DNA of 64,000 bases from Symsagittifera roscoffensis (Eukaryota; Xenacoelomorpha; Acoela; Convolutidae): the NCBI RefSeq assembly GCF_963678635.1, contig NC_087064.1, positions 79,586,512 through 79,650,511 on the forward strand, in the 5' to 3' direction. Shown here piece by piece: positions 12,521 through 22,951 of this stretch (its first letter is position 1; each line of letters begins with the position of its first letter). Both the position numbers and the translations under genes were made by a program. The notes beneath the pieces were generated by a model, which did not search any database, had not been told where the DNA came from, and saw only the letters and a program-made list of their open reading frames with translations.

Positions 12521-12754
12521 ATGTTATACGACAATAATTTAATCGAAATGTCTCTACGACTCAATAGATCAGAGCCAATATTCCGAACCATAACAGAACT
12601 ACCCGGAATTGGAAGAAGACCTCGAACCAGAGACGACATACGACAAAGTAGAAACTTGCCACATAGCTATATGATAGTTAGGCAAAAACCAGAACAAACT
12701 TTTATATTTAGAATACTACTGGCAATGAATTTAGATTTTCATTTGCAAACATAA
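12521..12754 (+). CDS. Possible 77-residue upstream ORF in the leader
   Basis: First sizeable ATG ORF after the primer site, with A at -3. The product is charged, with no motif or membrane segment I recognise. Its only support is position; it may just be an upstream ORF that slows translation of ORF1 on unspliced RNA, or chance. Confidence 0.2.
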   Translation: MLYDNNLIEMSLRLNRSEPIFRTITELPGIGRRPRTRDDIRQSRNLPHSYMIVRQKPEQTFIFRILLAMNLDFHLQT

Positions 12755-13085
12755 AACCTTGAAGTTAATCTTCAAAATCATTTCAGGCGCTAAACAAAAT
12801 TATTAATATACAATAACGATTGATAAAAAGATCTCAGATCGTTTTCCTAAAACTCTGCAGTAATATACAAAACATGTTTGAAAAATATTTATTAAAAAAT
12901 AAAAAATAAAAATTAGTAGCACGACAATAAATGGTTAGTAATCATAAATCATCCTGTTGTTCCAGCTCCATCACCTAAAACATAACAGCAATCATCAACC
13001 CACTAATATCATCAAAACACTAAATCTTTCCTTTACACACATTTAAAATTTTATTAAAACTTAAATTCACTTAATTTTAAAACCA

Positions 13086-13110
13086 GATCATCAAGGCTTA
13101 TCCTTGGATC
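13086..13110 (+). promoter_or_regulatory. Leader hairpin, copy 1
   Basis: GATC-at-CAAGG, a 5-base loop cttat, then CCTTG-GATC. The identical 25-base unit recurs at 13146-13170, 60 bp later. Paired stem-loops near the gag start are typical of retroviral dimerisation or packaging signals; that role is inference. Confidence 0.6.
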
Positions 13111-13145
13111 TTAAATCATTTTCTACTTAATTAAATTTCAAATTT

Positions 13146-13170
13146 GATCATCAAGGCTTATCCTTGGATC
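13146..13170 (+). promoter_or_regulatory. Leader hairpin, copy 2
   Basis: Exact copy of the hairpin at 13086-13110, while the sequence between the two units is not duplicated in the same way. Confidence 0.6.
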
Positions 13171-13688
13171 AAACAGAACAACTTTGTTCTCCCCCACCCA
13201 CTTAATTAGTGTCTAACGACCTCAAACGTCGATTCACTACCCAACCCTTTCTAAAGACCTAAGACTAATAGAAATTTTTAAACAAAACTAATCATTCAAA
13301 TTAGGATAAACAGTCAAGAACTTCGGTTATTCATCCTTCACTTGACCCCCCCTCTTACCAGACCCAGGATAAATCTTAGACTTAGTAAGTTTAAAATAGT
13401 ATCTAACGAACTACTCGCGTTCTAATTATACCTGAACCTTGTGGATCGATTTACTATTCTCCAACCCTTGAACACAATCACTACCCCTAAGTAAGATTAA
13501 GTAAGTTAACACCTTAGCTTATACTAGCCACGAGAAAGTAAAAAATCATTCTTCGGAATCGATATACTTTTCTCTCCAACCCTGAACAAATAGACCCAGG
13601 TTAAGCTAACCAAAAAATCGTAAGAACTAACAGTTTAGGAAAATAGAAATCATTTAACAACCTTTTTGCATCCGTCATCCTAAACCTT

Positions 13689-14156
13689 ATGTCATTTAAA
13701 AACCTAGGAAATAAACAAACAATCGTTTTACACAATTGTGAAATAGATAACAAAAAATACGACCTCGTAATCACACCTCATACACAAACAGTTGGATACA
13801 TTCGAACAAAACGACAAACACTAAAAAGAAAAATAATAACGAAACAAAGACAAATAACACGAAAAAGATTTTCAAAAAATCGAAACGCATTTTCAGAATC
13901 AGAAACCAACAGTTTAGACGAACTTTACAAACTAAAAGAATCAATAGATAAAAATTGCCCACTTCACGATCAATTATATTTTTCTGACTCAGAAACAACT
14001 TCAAATTCATCAAAAAGAGGAAAAAGAAGAATAAAAAAGCAGTATAAACACAAACCAGTACATTTATACAATTGGAATCAACCAATTCGACACATTAATG
14101 ATTACATATTAACAGTCATCGAACGAAAAAATGAGCTCAACGCACACCCCAGGTGA
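13689..14156 (+). CDS. ORF1: small basic protein, 155 aa
   Basis: A 155-residue protein with two dense Arg/Lys clusters, at about residues 39-64 and 105-122, separated by an acidic Ser/Glu-rich stretch. No signal peptide or membrane segment. Such clusters usually give nuclear localisation and RNA or DNA binding; a Rev/Rex-like regulator is one inference, not a homology. The ORF overlaps Gag-Pol by 26 bp in another frame. Its stop codon TGA (14154-14156) lies inside a strong splice-donor sequence (CAG|GTGAAG at 14152/14153), so splicing would remove the stop and could extend ORF1 into a downstream exon. I do not recognise a family. Confidence 0.6.
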   Translation: MSFKNLGNKQTIVLHNCEIDNKKYDLVITPHTQTVGYIRTKRQTLKRKIITKQRQITRKRFSKNRNAFSESETNSLDELYKLKESIDKNCPLHDQLYFSDSETTSNSSKRGKRRIKKQYKHKPVHLYNWNQPIRHINDYILTVIERKNELNAHPR

Positions 14157-17100
14157 AGAAATTCCAGACGATGATGAAATCTTTCCTTTTATAGTAGATG
14201 CAACCACTGATAGAGGACAGCATATATTTTGCAAAAATTTACTATTAAATTTATTTGAACCCGGAATCAGTCCATGTAAAACAGAGTTCCCAGATGTAAA
14301 AATCAAAAGACAACTCATAGACCACTACTTAAAAGATATATGCAACATAACACAACAGTATGGAATCTACTCCATAGAATTCACCTCACCAAACCATAAT
14401 AATAGAAAATATACAATTCAAACAGACGATCTTGATTTAGAATTTTCAAAAGTTTTTTCAGAATATATAAAAAACATCCAATATCATAACTCACAAAGAG
14501 CAAACTCCATATTCACCAATGAAGTTTTCGCAATAATATATAGTTATATTTCGATATTAGAAAATGAAATCCCAATAACAAATGTCTCACCGACAGAAAC
14601 ATCTAAACATTTAAGAGTACGACATGAAATCACACTACTCTCTAGTTATTTAAACATCATTAAAGAAAATTTCACGAAAGACGACGTTTCACAACATACA
14701 AAACACGATCTACAAAAAATTTTGGCATGGTTCATAATAGATTATTTCACACACAATATTGATTTAATTGCACAAGCAAGAAAAAATTTTAGACCCCAAA
14801 ACTCGAACGATGATACCGCTATCACAGAACAATCAGATTATGTTTGGGACCCCGAATGGTCTCATCCCGCATTTATAAGCTTCCCACAATCAATCTCAAG
14901 TCAAGCAATAAGTACGATATCTTACATAAGAGATTATGTAAAAGTAATACCATTAACCATTGATGCAACACCCTTAAACTATAATACATTTTTGCCCGAT
15001 ACACAAAACAATAGTTTAAACTCTACAGTCATACACAATGAAAACCTCAATGGAACTAGGAATCTTACTCAACAAGATATCCAGACACCATCACACTTCA
15101 TAAATGAAGAAATTGTACACACAACAACTACACAACAAAGTATTTCACCAATACGCCCAAATTTAACAACACCAAGAAATACAAATCCTTCACAAACACA
15201 GGTAACCTTACAATCAACCGTTAAACCTTCGGTTGCCCCAAAATATTCACATATGGATTATCAAACATACAGACCCATGACAATACCGTCAAAAACACGC
15301 AAAACATTCACTAGAAACAACTTTACAGACCATAATTATAATTATACACATCCATCAAAAACATATAATCAACCACAAAGAAATTTTAACCAATATACAA
15401 GATCTCGAAATTGGGATAACCCAATGACCCAACCTAATTCAATAAATTTCCAAACAAATCCTCCACAGGATCACAGTGAAAATTACCCATTTTTTCAACA
15501 AAATAAAAATAAAAAACAGACATCTTATCAAATGGATTATTTATCCTCAGATGATGATTTCTTACAACCAGATGTATTTGCACCAAATACTCAAGAATAT
15601 CGTAGACAAGGAATACAGAGAACACGTACAAATCATAGAAATTTTTCTCCACAACCAATAGATGCACAACATCAACAACCAATTCAACAACAAAATCTAA
15701 TTAATACACAATCTTTTCAACCAATTCAACAACAAAATCCAATGACTGCACACTCGTATCAACCATCACAAATGCAAAATGAAATACCACTCCCATTTTA
15801 TCTCCAACAACATGAAATAACAAGAAACCAACTTTCAAATTTTTCTCAAATGCCAAATGCAGCAGAATCATTACAAATGACAATGAATCCATACCTTATG
15901 GGTGGATCATCAATCACATCAAACAAACCTTTAATGGTTTTCACAGGAACAGACCCTGAATACTCTGTAGAAGATTATTTAAATGCAGTAACAGCAAACC
16001 TGATTTTAAATATTGGACCTGAACCAATTAATACGCCACTACATCAAAACTGGATACATCGACGTACAGCGTTAATACAAACAACCTTAGATGGCGCAGC
16101 CCAAAAATGGTTTTCAGTACTACCTCTAGAAATAAAATCAAACTGGAAAAGGTTTACACAGGAATTTTCAAAAATGTTTGACTCCGAAAGAAACAAACAA
16201 CAACAAAGAGTTTTATGTAATGAAATTCGCAGATTACCAAACGAAACCATCAAGCAATTAGCAGTACGAATCGAAACACTAGTTCGAAAAGCATATTCAC
16301 TAAATACACACGACTATAAAAACACAAAGATGACAGAAATCTTAATGATGACCTTAACACCACAATTAAGGAAAATAGCAATAAAAAAGAGAGCATCCCA
16401 TCCTTCTTCAATTCGAGAACCCGATTTAGATTTTCGAAAACTAGTAGACAAATTAGAACAAGCAGAAATCACGATGAAACTAGAAGAAACGGAAAATCTG
16501 AAATTACAATACGTTAACAGAATTGAAACAGCTTCCACAAATATAAACAATATACAGGAATCAGATACAGATCTCGTTGAAAAAATCACTGAAATACTCA
16601 ATATTTACGAAAAGAACCCAAACTTTAAAGGCAAACCATCTTTCAAAAAATGGTGTAATTATTGCCGACGATACGGACATAGTATTTCTGAATGTAGACA
16701 AAAACAGCAAGACAATCAAAATAAACCTCAAAAATATAAAGAACCAAATAAATCATTCTATCAATACATGAAAAAAGATCAAAATCTACCGAACAAAACA
16801 GTCTACAGCAACAACAGTTCAGGAAAACCACTCCCGAACAATACAAATTATACAAGAAATCAATCACCATATAACTCAAGTTATAGAGGAAGATCGCCAG
16901 AACGAAGAAACACACAAAATTCATCACAAAATCACTACAATAGACCAAATAGTCGAAATAACTACTCCAGATCACATTCAAATACACAACGATTTGTTTC
17001 TAGATCTAATTCCCAATCAAGAAATAACTACTATCCAAACAATCAATCACGAAATTCATCATACAATAGGAATAGAAACTACTCAAATAATCGGAATAGA

Positions 17101-20100
17101 AGTTATTCAAACAACCGAAACCAGAATTACCCGAACAATCAATCAAGGAATAACTCATATAATAGATCGAACTATAACAGACCAAACAATAATTACCAAA
17201 ACAGATCGCGAAATAATTCACAAAATCGACACTCAAGTTATAATAATCGTTATAGAAATTATTCCCAATCACCACACCGGAATAATAATAACTATAATAA
17301 TTCTAATAATCGCCACAGAAGTACTACACCTAAACATCAAAGACATATTAATCAAGTACAATCTAATCCAGAAACAACATCAGACCCTCCAGGTATTGAT
17401 GACACAGTAACTGATACGTTACAACTCAATCAAATAAACTGTACATCATCAGATTCAGAAAGTGATACAGAAAACACTCTTTCTATCAATATGATAAAAG
17501 TCGAAAATGACTATGAATCTGTCATATATGAACAACCTTTTTCATCACACATATATGAAAATCAATCAGAATTTCTTCAAAATTATTACACTACACCCAT
17601 AAATTCCACACCAACGACGCAAGAAACAAATGAGATTAACACTACAAATCAAACCAATAAAAATATCAAAACAAAATGCTTGAATACAAACCACATTTAT
17701 CAAAATATACAAAAAGAACAACCCAAAGAAAAAATTTGGACAATACCATTTCTCTTAGAAAGCCCAAGAAATAAAGAATTTCAACCACCAGACCTTGAAA
17801 TAGATTTTTTAATTGATTCAGGAGCAGAATCAAACATAATAAACATCCCCACATGGAATGAAATAAAAACTTTACACCCAAAGCTAACACCTCTAAAAAC
17901 CTCCAGTAAGTTAGCAACAGCACAAGGATCAACATTGATAAACTACGGAAAAATCCAATTATTTCTCCTCCCCACCAGAACAATGGAGCAAAGCAAAATT
18001 TTAAATAAGCCATTTAAACAAATATTCCATATCACTGATATTAAATATAATATCATTGGAATACCATTTATTTCGAAGTATATACCAACAATTAACATAC
18101 TAAATAGTAAAATATTAATCAAAGATAAATATACAAAAACAAAAGAAACATCCTTAACATTTTTTCAAAGATTAAATAAACAACCACCATTCTTTTCAAA
18201 ATTCTACCCGATATTTAACCAACAAAGAAAACACTTGAAACCACTATCAGGAAACATCTATAATTTTTCAATCAAACAAGTTCACCAATATGATAAAGAA
18301 CAAAACAAACAAAAATTTTATATGTCAGATTTTGAATTCAAACCTATTCACAAATTTTTCAAAATCACAATCTCATCCATAAAATATTTGAAAAATTCGA
18401 ATTCAGATATCATTTCCTTACATGTCTATAACAACACACCTTACCAAGTAACATTACCTTTAGGACTTTTAGGATATTGTGAAACCAACGCTACAATATC
18501 ACCAATACACGAAAAAGCCTATCGCGTAAATAATATACTCCAATTACTAGATATTTGCCAATCTACAATTCTTAATGAAGAATTATCTATAAATAATATA
18601 ATAAGTAACGAAAACAGAAATACAGATTATTTCACAAAAACTCCATATTTCAAACCTACATTCAACATAAGTAACTACACAGAGGACCAACAGAAATTTT
18701 TAACAATGTTTAATTTCCAACATTCACAAATAACACAAGACGAATTCGAAAAGTTAGCCAAACAGCTAATTAAATATTCATCAGTCTATGCAACATCAAA
18801 ATTCGATGTTGGAAAAATCAGTTCATCACTACATCTCCCGTTAAAACCAGACGCAGTTTTCAAAAAACAGAGAGCAAGTAAAGTACCAATTCACTTACAT
18901 GATAAAGTGAACAGATTACTCGATATTTTAGAACAATACAACATTATATCACCAGTTAATAAAGAAGAACAACCAAAAGGGAACACATTTATCAACCCCG
19001 TTATCATTCTAGCTAAAGGAGAATCATTAAAAATCGTTCTCGATGCTAGATACCTCAATTCACTTATAGATGAATCAAAATGTAATTGGCCCATTGAACC
19101 AATACAAGTTATTTTAACAAAAATAAACGGCAAATACTTTACAACCGCCGATATGAATAGTGCATACAATCAAATGCCACTAGATGAACAATCACGACGT
19201 TTAACACAATTTGTTATCGGAAACCAACAATATGAATTCAACCGCTTATTCTATGGAATATCCATAGGACCAGCAGCATTTTCAGCTTTTATGAGCAAAA
19301 TTTTTAGACCACTAATACTCAAGAAAAACGCAATCACCTATTTAGACGATGTTTTTATGCAATCACAAACAAAAGACGAGATGTTCAATGTTTTAGAAAA
19401 ATATCACCAAATACTTCAGAACGAAAATCTGAAGGCCGCCCCCGATAAATCACACTTCTTTTTGACAAGAGTTAAATTCTTAGGACATAATATAGAAAGA
19501 AAAACAATCACTCCATTGAAATCACGCATTGACGCTATTCAAAAACTTCAACCACCAACAAATAAAAAGAAAATCCAAGAATTTCTTGGAATGTTAAACT
19601 TTTTAAGTAAATATGTTTATAAAATGCAATTATATCTACGACCATTTTATAACATCCTTAGACAACAAAATAATTTTGAATGGAACACAGAACATCAAAC
19701 ACGATTTGAAGAAATAAAGAAACTTTTAACTGAACAAATTTCAAACACAATTCCAGATTCAAATCAACCATTTTATGCAATGTGCGATGCTTCGAACTTT
19801 GGCATCGGTGCAGCACTATTACAATCACATAATGGTACAAATAAAATGAACCTCATATCAGCAAATTCTCGATTATTCACTCAAGCAGAGCTACGACTCT
19901 CAACTCTAATGAGAGAATGTACAGCCATAATATATACACTGACAGAATATGAATTTCTGATACTTGGATCAAAACATCCAACAGTTCTATTCACAGACCA
20001 TAAACCAATCATCTTTCTCTTTACACAAAAATCTAACCCAAACCACCGAGTTTATAGATTTCAACTCATTTTAATGAAATTCCCAAACTTACATATAGTT

Positions 20101-22353
20101 TGGACCGCAGGAAAAAATCTTGCATTACCAGACACCTTAAGTCGAAATACACCACCTGAATTACTTACACGAAAAACAACAGTTGAAATACCCAAAAACA
20201 TAAAATTCTACCTTGCAGAAAACGAAACATCACCCCGATTGGAATGCAAATATGCAGTAAAAACTGATATTGAACAATCACAAATAAATAGTTTACAACA
20301 TTTCCCACTTTATTTAGATTGTCAAAATAATCATTATGAAGTTGATCTACTTGGAACATCAACTTTCAAACCAATCCCATATTCTCAATGGATAAAAAAT
20401 AACACCCAACAAAAACGAACAAAACAACACCCACCTAAGAAAGACAATTTTCCACTAATTGAAAAAGAAAATTTAACTGATAAAATAAATTTATCAGGAC
20501 CACAAACAAATGATTCAAAATACACAATAAACCAAGTTTTTGACCTCCACGACCCACTTGATACAATACCCTTATCTAAATTCGAAATTGAAAACATTTT
20601 TCTCCCCCCAACAGAAACAATTACAATTTCAACACTGAAACAATATCAAAACCTTGACCCAGTAATTCGACAACTGAAATCATGGCACAAATATAAAACT
20701 AAACCTATCAAAGCAGATTCAACCATTCTAGGAAACAAAACACTCCTCAGATACTTTCGCAAATTTAACAACACAACAATTAACGAAAATACAGACCTTT
20801 TAGAGTATAACCTGAATAAATCTACAGTTCCATGTCTCCCTTTAAGTATGATTCTTATAGCTTTTAATATTTCACATACACAAAATATTAAAGGACACTC
20901 TGGATCAGAAAAAACATATTCAAACTTTATACAAAATTTTTACTTCCCAAATGAACCAATTTGGATAAAAGTACTATGCAATGATTGTATAGTATGTCAA
21001 CTAAATAAACCTTACCCAAACCAAAAACAAATAGCACAAAAACAAGATTTTAAAGGACAAAGCTTGTACTTTAACCATCGTATCTCATTTGATACTAAAG
21101 GACCAATTTCACCCTCATCCGAAGGAAACTCCTACATTATGGTAATTGTTGACGCATTTACACATTATGTAGCAATTAACCCAGTACCACATTGTAACGC
21201 TTATTACGCTTACACAACACTCTATGAACACTGGATAGCAAAATTCGGACTACCAGAAATTTTAGTCACAGACAACGGTACAGAATTCATAAATAATGAA
21301 ATTATCACACTATGTCATTTATACAACATAAAACACAAACCACGTACATCTCATGCACCTTGGACAAACGGCTTAGTCGAAGGTATGAACCGTTCATTAC
21401 AAGAATATCTTAGATGTATCATCAACGGAAATGATGCAAAATATACCGAATGGTCAGCAGATGTAAAACTATTTCCCTTAGCATATAATTCACAAATTAC
21501 GACAACTTTAGGAATGTCACCATACGAAATGATTTTTAACCAAAAGCCACGCAAACCAATAATGTTTACAGCAAATTCTCATAAAAACGCACAAGGTTAT
21601 TGTCAACCAAATAAAGACTCAATTTGTTATAACCTACCTTTACATACACACGATGAAGATCATTTTCATCACCCACAAATTCTTAAACTAGCCTCCGGTA
21701 CACACACCGAATGGATTCTAAATAGAGATAAAAAACACAATGAAATTTATCAAAAAATAACAAAAAAGTTATTACAAAGACAAAACATTAATGAACAAAT
21801 CAATTCACGTTTTACACCAGCCTCCGAATTAAAAATTGGAACATTTGTTTTAATACCTAATTTTAATACTCAAAAAGGAATTTCTAAAAAATTACAACCC
21901 CTTCGAAAAGGACCATACCAAATAATTGCAAGACCCACTGATGTCACATATAAAATTACCGACTCAAACAAAAAAGAAATCGTTCAACATCGAAACAACC
22001 TATTACCTTATTACCCAAAAGAATACGCACTCCGCGAATTAACTCAATTATATTCTTTCACAGGATTAAAAATCATTCAAAATGAACCACATCTGAAAAA
22101 CACAGAACAAAATGATAACCCCACCGAAAATCAAAACACAAAACCAACCGCCACCAAAAACAATACACAAAACCATAAAGAATCCCCAAAACAAAGAAAA
22201 AATAGAAAAATGACCGAACAAATAATACCCCAAGAACAAATCGACAAATCAGAAAATAGAAAAACAACAAGACTCCGAAATCAACCACGTAAAAACTATA
22301 AAATATTCATCCCCCAATCTAAAATTTTGAAGAAAGTGGAATTTCAAAAGTAA
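14131..22353 (+). CDS. gag-pol: Gag-Pol polyprotein (Ty3/gypsy type), 2740 aa, single ORF
   Basis: Encodes capsid, processing, replication and integration functions. Visible order: N-terminal gag region with Gln/Asn-rich linker (to about 600); retrotransposon Gag domain (about 602-800); one zinc knuckle CX2CX4HX4C (842-855); a long Asn/Arg/Ser-rich tract (about 880-1090); aspartic protease DSG at 1229-1231; RT with catalytic D1674 and YLDD at 1737-1740; RNase H with D1886; integrase zinc finger H2249, H2256, C2286, C2289; integrase core D2321, D2381, E2417 (DD35E); and a GPY/F module at 2594-2596. All catalytic residues are present. Gag and Pol share one frame with no stop or slip site, unlike most retroviruses, so the Gag:Pol ratio must be set another way. 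The start follows ORF1 by a 26 bp overlap; an upstream ATG in this frame was not found. Confidence 0.96.
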   Translation: MSSTHTPGEEIPDDDEIFPFIVDATTDRGQHIFCKNLLLNLFEPGISPCKTEFPDVKIKRQLIDHYLKDICNITQQYGIYSIEFTSPNHNNRKYTIQTDDLDLEFSKVFSEYIKNIQYHNSQRANSIFTNEVFAIIYSYISILENEIPITNVSPTETSKHLRVRHEITLLSSYLNIIKENFTKDDVSQHTKHDLQKILAWFIIDYFTHNIDLIAQARKNFRPQNSNDDTAITEQSDYVWDPEWSHPAFISFPQSISSQAISTISYIRDYVKVIPLTIDATPLNYNTFLPDTQNNSLNSTVIHNENLNGTRNLTQQDIQTPSHFINEEIVHTTTTQQSISPIRPNLTTPRNTNPSQTQVTLQSTVKPSVAPKYSHMDYQTYRPMTIPSKTRKTFTRNNFTDHNYNYTHPSKTYNQPQRNFNQYTRSRNWDNPMTQPNSINFQTNPPQDHSENYPFFQQNKNKKQTSYQMDYLSSDDDFLQPDVFAPNTQEYRRQGIQRTRTNHRNFSPQPIDAQHQQPIQQQNLINTQSFQPIQQQNPMTAHSYQPSQMQNEIPLPFYLQQHEITRNQLSNFSQMPNAAESLQMTMNPYLMGGSSITSNKPLMVFTGTDPEYSVEDYLNAVTANLILNIGPEPINTPLHQNWIHRRTALIQTTLDGAAQKWFSVLPLEIKSNWKRFTQEFSKMFDSERNKQQQRVLCNEIRRLPNETIKQLAVRIETLVRKAYSLNTHDYKNTKMTEILMMTLTPQLRKIAIKKRASHPSSIREPDLDFRKLVDKLEQAEITMKLEETENLKLQYVNRIETASTNINNIQESDTDLVEKITEILNIYEKNPNFKGKPSFKKWCNYCRRYGHSISECRQKQQDNQNKPQKYKEPNKSFYQYMKKDQNLPNKTVYSNNSSGKPLPNNTNYTRNQSPYNSSYRGRSPERRNTQNSSQNHYNRPNSRNNYSRSHSNTQRFVSRSNSQSRNNYYPNNQSRNSSYNRNRNYSNNRNRSYSNNRNQNYPNNQSRNNSYNRSNYNRPNNNYQNRSRNNSQNRHSSYNNRYRNYSQSPHRNNNNYNNSNNRHRSTTPKHQRHINQVQSNPETTSDPPGIDDTVTDTLQLNQINCTSSDSESDTENTLSINMIKVENDYESVIYEQPFSSHIYENQSEFLQNYYTTPINSTPTTQETNEINTTNQTNKNIKTKCLNTNHIYQNIQKEQPKEKIWTIPFLLESPRNKEFQPPDLEIDFLIDSGAESNIINIPTWNEIKTLHPKLTPLKTSSKLATAQGSTLINYGKIQLFLLPTRTMEQSKILNKPFKQIFHITDIKYNIIGIPFISKYIPTINILNSKILIKDKYTKTKETSLTFFQRLNKQPPFFSKFYPIFNQQRKHLKPLSGNIYNFSIKQVHQYDKEQNKQKFYMSDFEFKPIHKFFKITISSIKYLKNSNSDIISLHVYNNTPYQVTLPLGLLGYCETNATISPIHEKAYRVNNILQLLDICQSTILNEELSINNIISNENRNTDYFTKTPYFKPTFNISNYTEDQQKFLTMFNFQHSQITQDEFEKLAKQLIKYSSVYATSKFDVGKISSSLHLPLKPDAVFKKQRASKVPIHLHDKVNRLLDILEQYNIISPVNKEEQPKGNTFINPVIILAKGESLKIVLDARYLNSLIDESKCNWPIEPIQVILTKINGKYFTTADMNSAYNQMPLDEQSRRLTQFVIGNQQYEFNRLFYGISIGPAAFSAFMSKIFRPLILKKNAITYLDDVFMQSQTKDEMFNVLEKYHQILQNENLKAAPDKSHFFLTRVKFLGHNIERKTITPLKSRIDAIQKLQPPTNKKKIQEFLGMLNFLSKYVYKMQLYLRPFYNILRQQNNFEWNTEHQTRFEEIKKLLTEQISNTIPDSNQPFYAMCDASNFGIGAALLQSHNGTNKMNLISANSRLFTQAELRLSTLMRECTAIIYTLTEYEFLILGSKHPTVLFTDHKPIIFLFTQKSNPNHRVYRFQLILMKFPNLHIVWTAGKNLALPDTLSRNTPPELLTRKTTVEIPKNIKFYLAENETSPRLECKYAVKTDIEQSQINSLQHFPLYLDCQNNHYEVDLLGTSTFKPIPYSQWIKNNTQQKRTKQHPPKKDNFPLIEKENLTDKINLSGPQTNDSKYTINQVFDLHDPLDTIPLSKFEIENIFLPPTETITISTLKQYQNLDPVIRQLKSWHKYKTKPIKADSTILGNKTLLRYFRKFNNTTINENTDLLEYNLNKSTVPCLPLSMILIAFNISHTQNIKGHSGSEKTYSNFIQNFYFPNEPIWIKVLCNDCIVCQLNKPYPNQKQIAQKQDFKGQSLYFNHRISFDTKGPISPSSEGNSYIMVIVDAFTHYVAINPVPHCNAYYAYTTLYEHWIAKFGLPEILVTDNGTEFINNEIITLCHLYNIKHKPRTSHAPWTNGLVEGMNRSLQEYLRCIINGNDAKYTEWSADVKLFPLAYNSQITTTLGMSPYEMIFNQKPRKPIMFTANSHKNAQGYCQPNKDSICYNLPLHTHDEDHFHHPQILKLASGTHTEWILNRDKKHNEIYQKITKKLLQRQNINEQINSRFTPASELKIGTFVLIPNFNTQKGISKKLQPLRKGPYQIIARPTDVTYKITDSNKKEIVQHRNNLLPYYPKEYALRELTQLYSFTGLKIIQNEPHLKNTEQNDNPTENQNTKPTATKNNTQNHKESPKQRKNRKMTEQIIPQEQIDKSENRKTTRLRNQPRKNYKIFIPQSKILKKVEFQK
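14147..14158 (+). promoter_or_regulatory. Candidate splice donor in the ORF1/gag overlap
   Basis: CCCCAG|GTGAAG matches the 5' splice-site consensus well; the exon would end at 14152. Upstream reading gives either ORF1 with 154 codons plus 2 nt, or the gag start with 7 codons plus 1 nt. Acceptor-like sites downstream fit both phases: 22970 for the gag start and 23198 or 23416 for ORF1. A donor near the gag start feeding env mRNA is known in Drosophila gypsy; its use here is inference. Confidence 0.5.
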
Positions 22354-22951
22354 TTTTAACATTATACTTCACAATCTTGAAACCTCCGAAACATTTTTCA
22401 TTTACATTTTTCAAAATAACATGCTGACAAGTACGCAATAATTCTAGTTCAAAATAGACCAATAGGATTCATCCAATCCGTCACTTTCTCTAACTCAAAC
22501 TAAGACCAATTAGACGAATAATATAGAACTCCAGGCACATCTATAACTATAACTTTACGACCTCCAGGTCAAAAATAAGCAAACCACTCCAACTTGACAA
22601 CTAAAATAAATATCACCATAATACCGTACCCCTCCCTTATCTAATAACCCAAAGATCAACAATATTTCCCCAACTCAGACCACGAATACCCCCAAAACAA
22701 ATTTGTTAACTTAGCCTAAAGTAACAAAATGAACATTTTAATTAGCCTAAAGTATAAAAACCTCACCATACCCCGGATCATTTGACAAACAAAAATAAAG
22801 AAAAAGACGACCTCCCAATCACCATGAAAATTGCCCCCAACAATTTTTTACAAAACTCAACCCACTTGTCAAAAAACTAATAAATAATCCGACCACACTA
22901 GAAAATCGCCTCAAACAGCAAAAAATATTCGACCAAGAGATCATTTCTTAA
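22354..22951 (+). other. Non-coding gap between pol and the env region
   Basis: About 600 bp with stops in all plus-strand frames. It contains the phrase 'tagcctaaagta' twice (near 22714 and 22743). Its end is pyrimidine-rich and leads to the acceptor-like 'tctcaatcag' at 22970. It probably acts as the intron end for subgenomic RNAs. Confidence 0.4.

Larger units (their letters stand above)
12459..13688 (+). promoter_or_regulatory. Long 5' leader with duplicated hairpins and splice-donor-like sites
   Basis: About 1.2 kb between primer site and first major ORF. It holds two identical hairpin units (13086-13110 and 13146-13170), three loose repeats of the phrase 'atcgat.tac ... tccaaccct' (near 13230, 13450, 13560), and donor-like GTAAGT/GTAAGA words at 13385, 13491 and 13501. 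A retroviral leader normally carries the packaging signal and the common splice donor; I infer the same here. A 77-codon ATG ORF (12521-12754) lies at its start and may be only an upstream ORF. Confidence 0.55.

Noticed and set aside
13771..22288. Many minus-strand ORFs opposite Gag-Pol, some over 100 codons
   Set aside because: They mirror the A-rich coding strand, are Phe/Leu/Val-rich without motifs, and lie within a well-supported gene.
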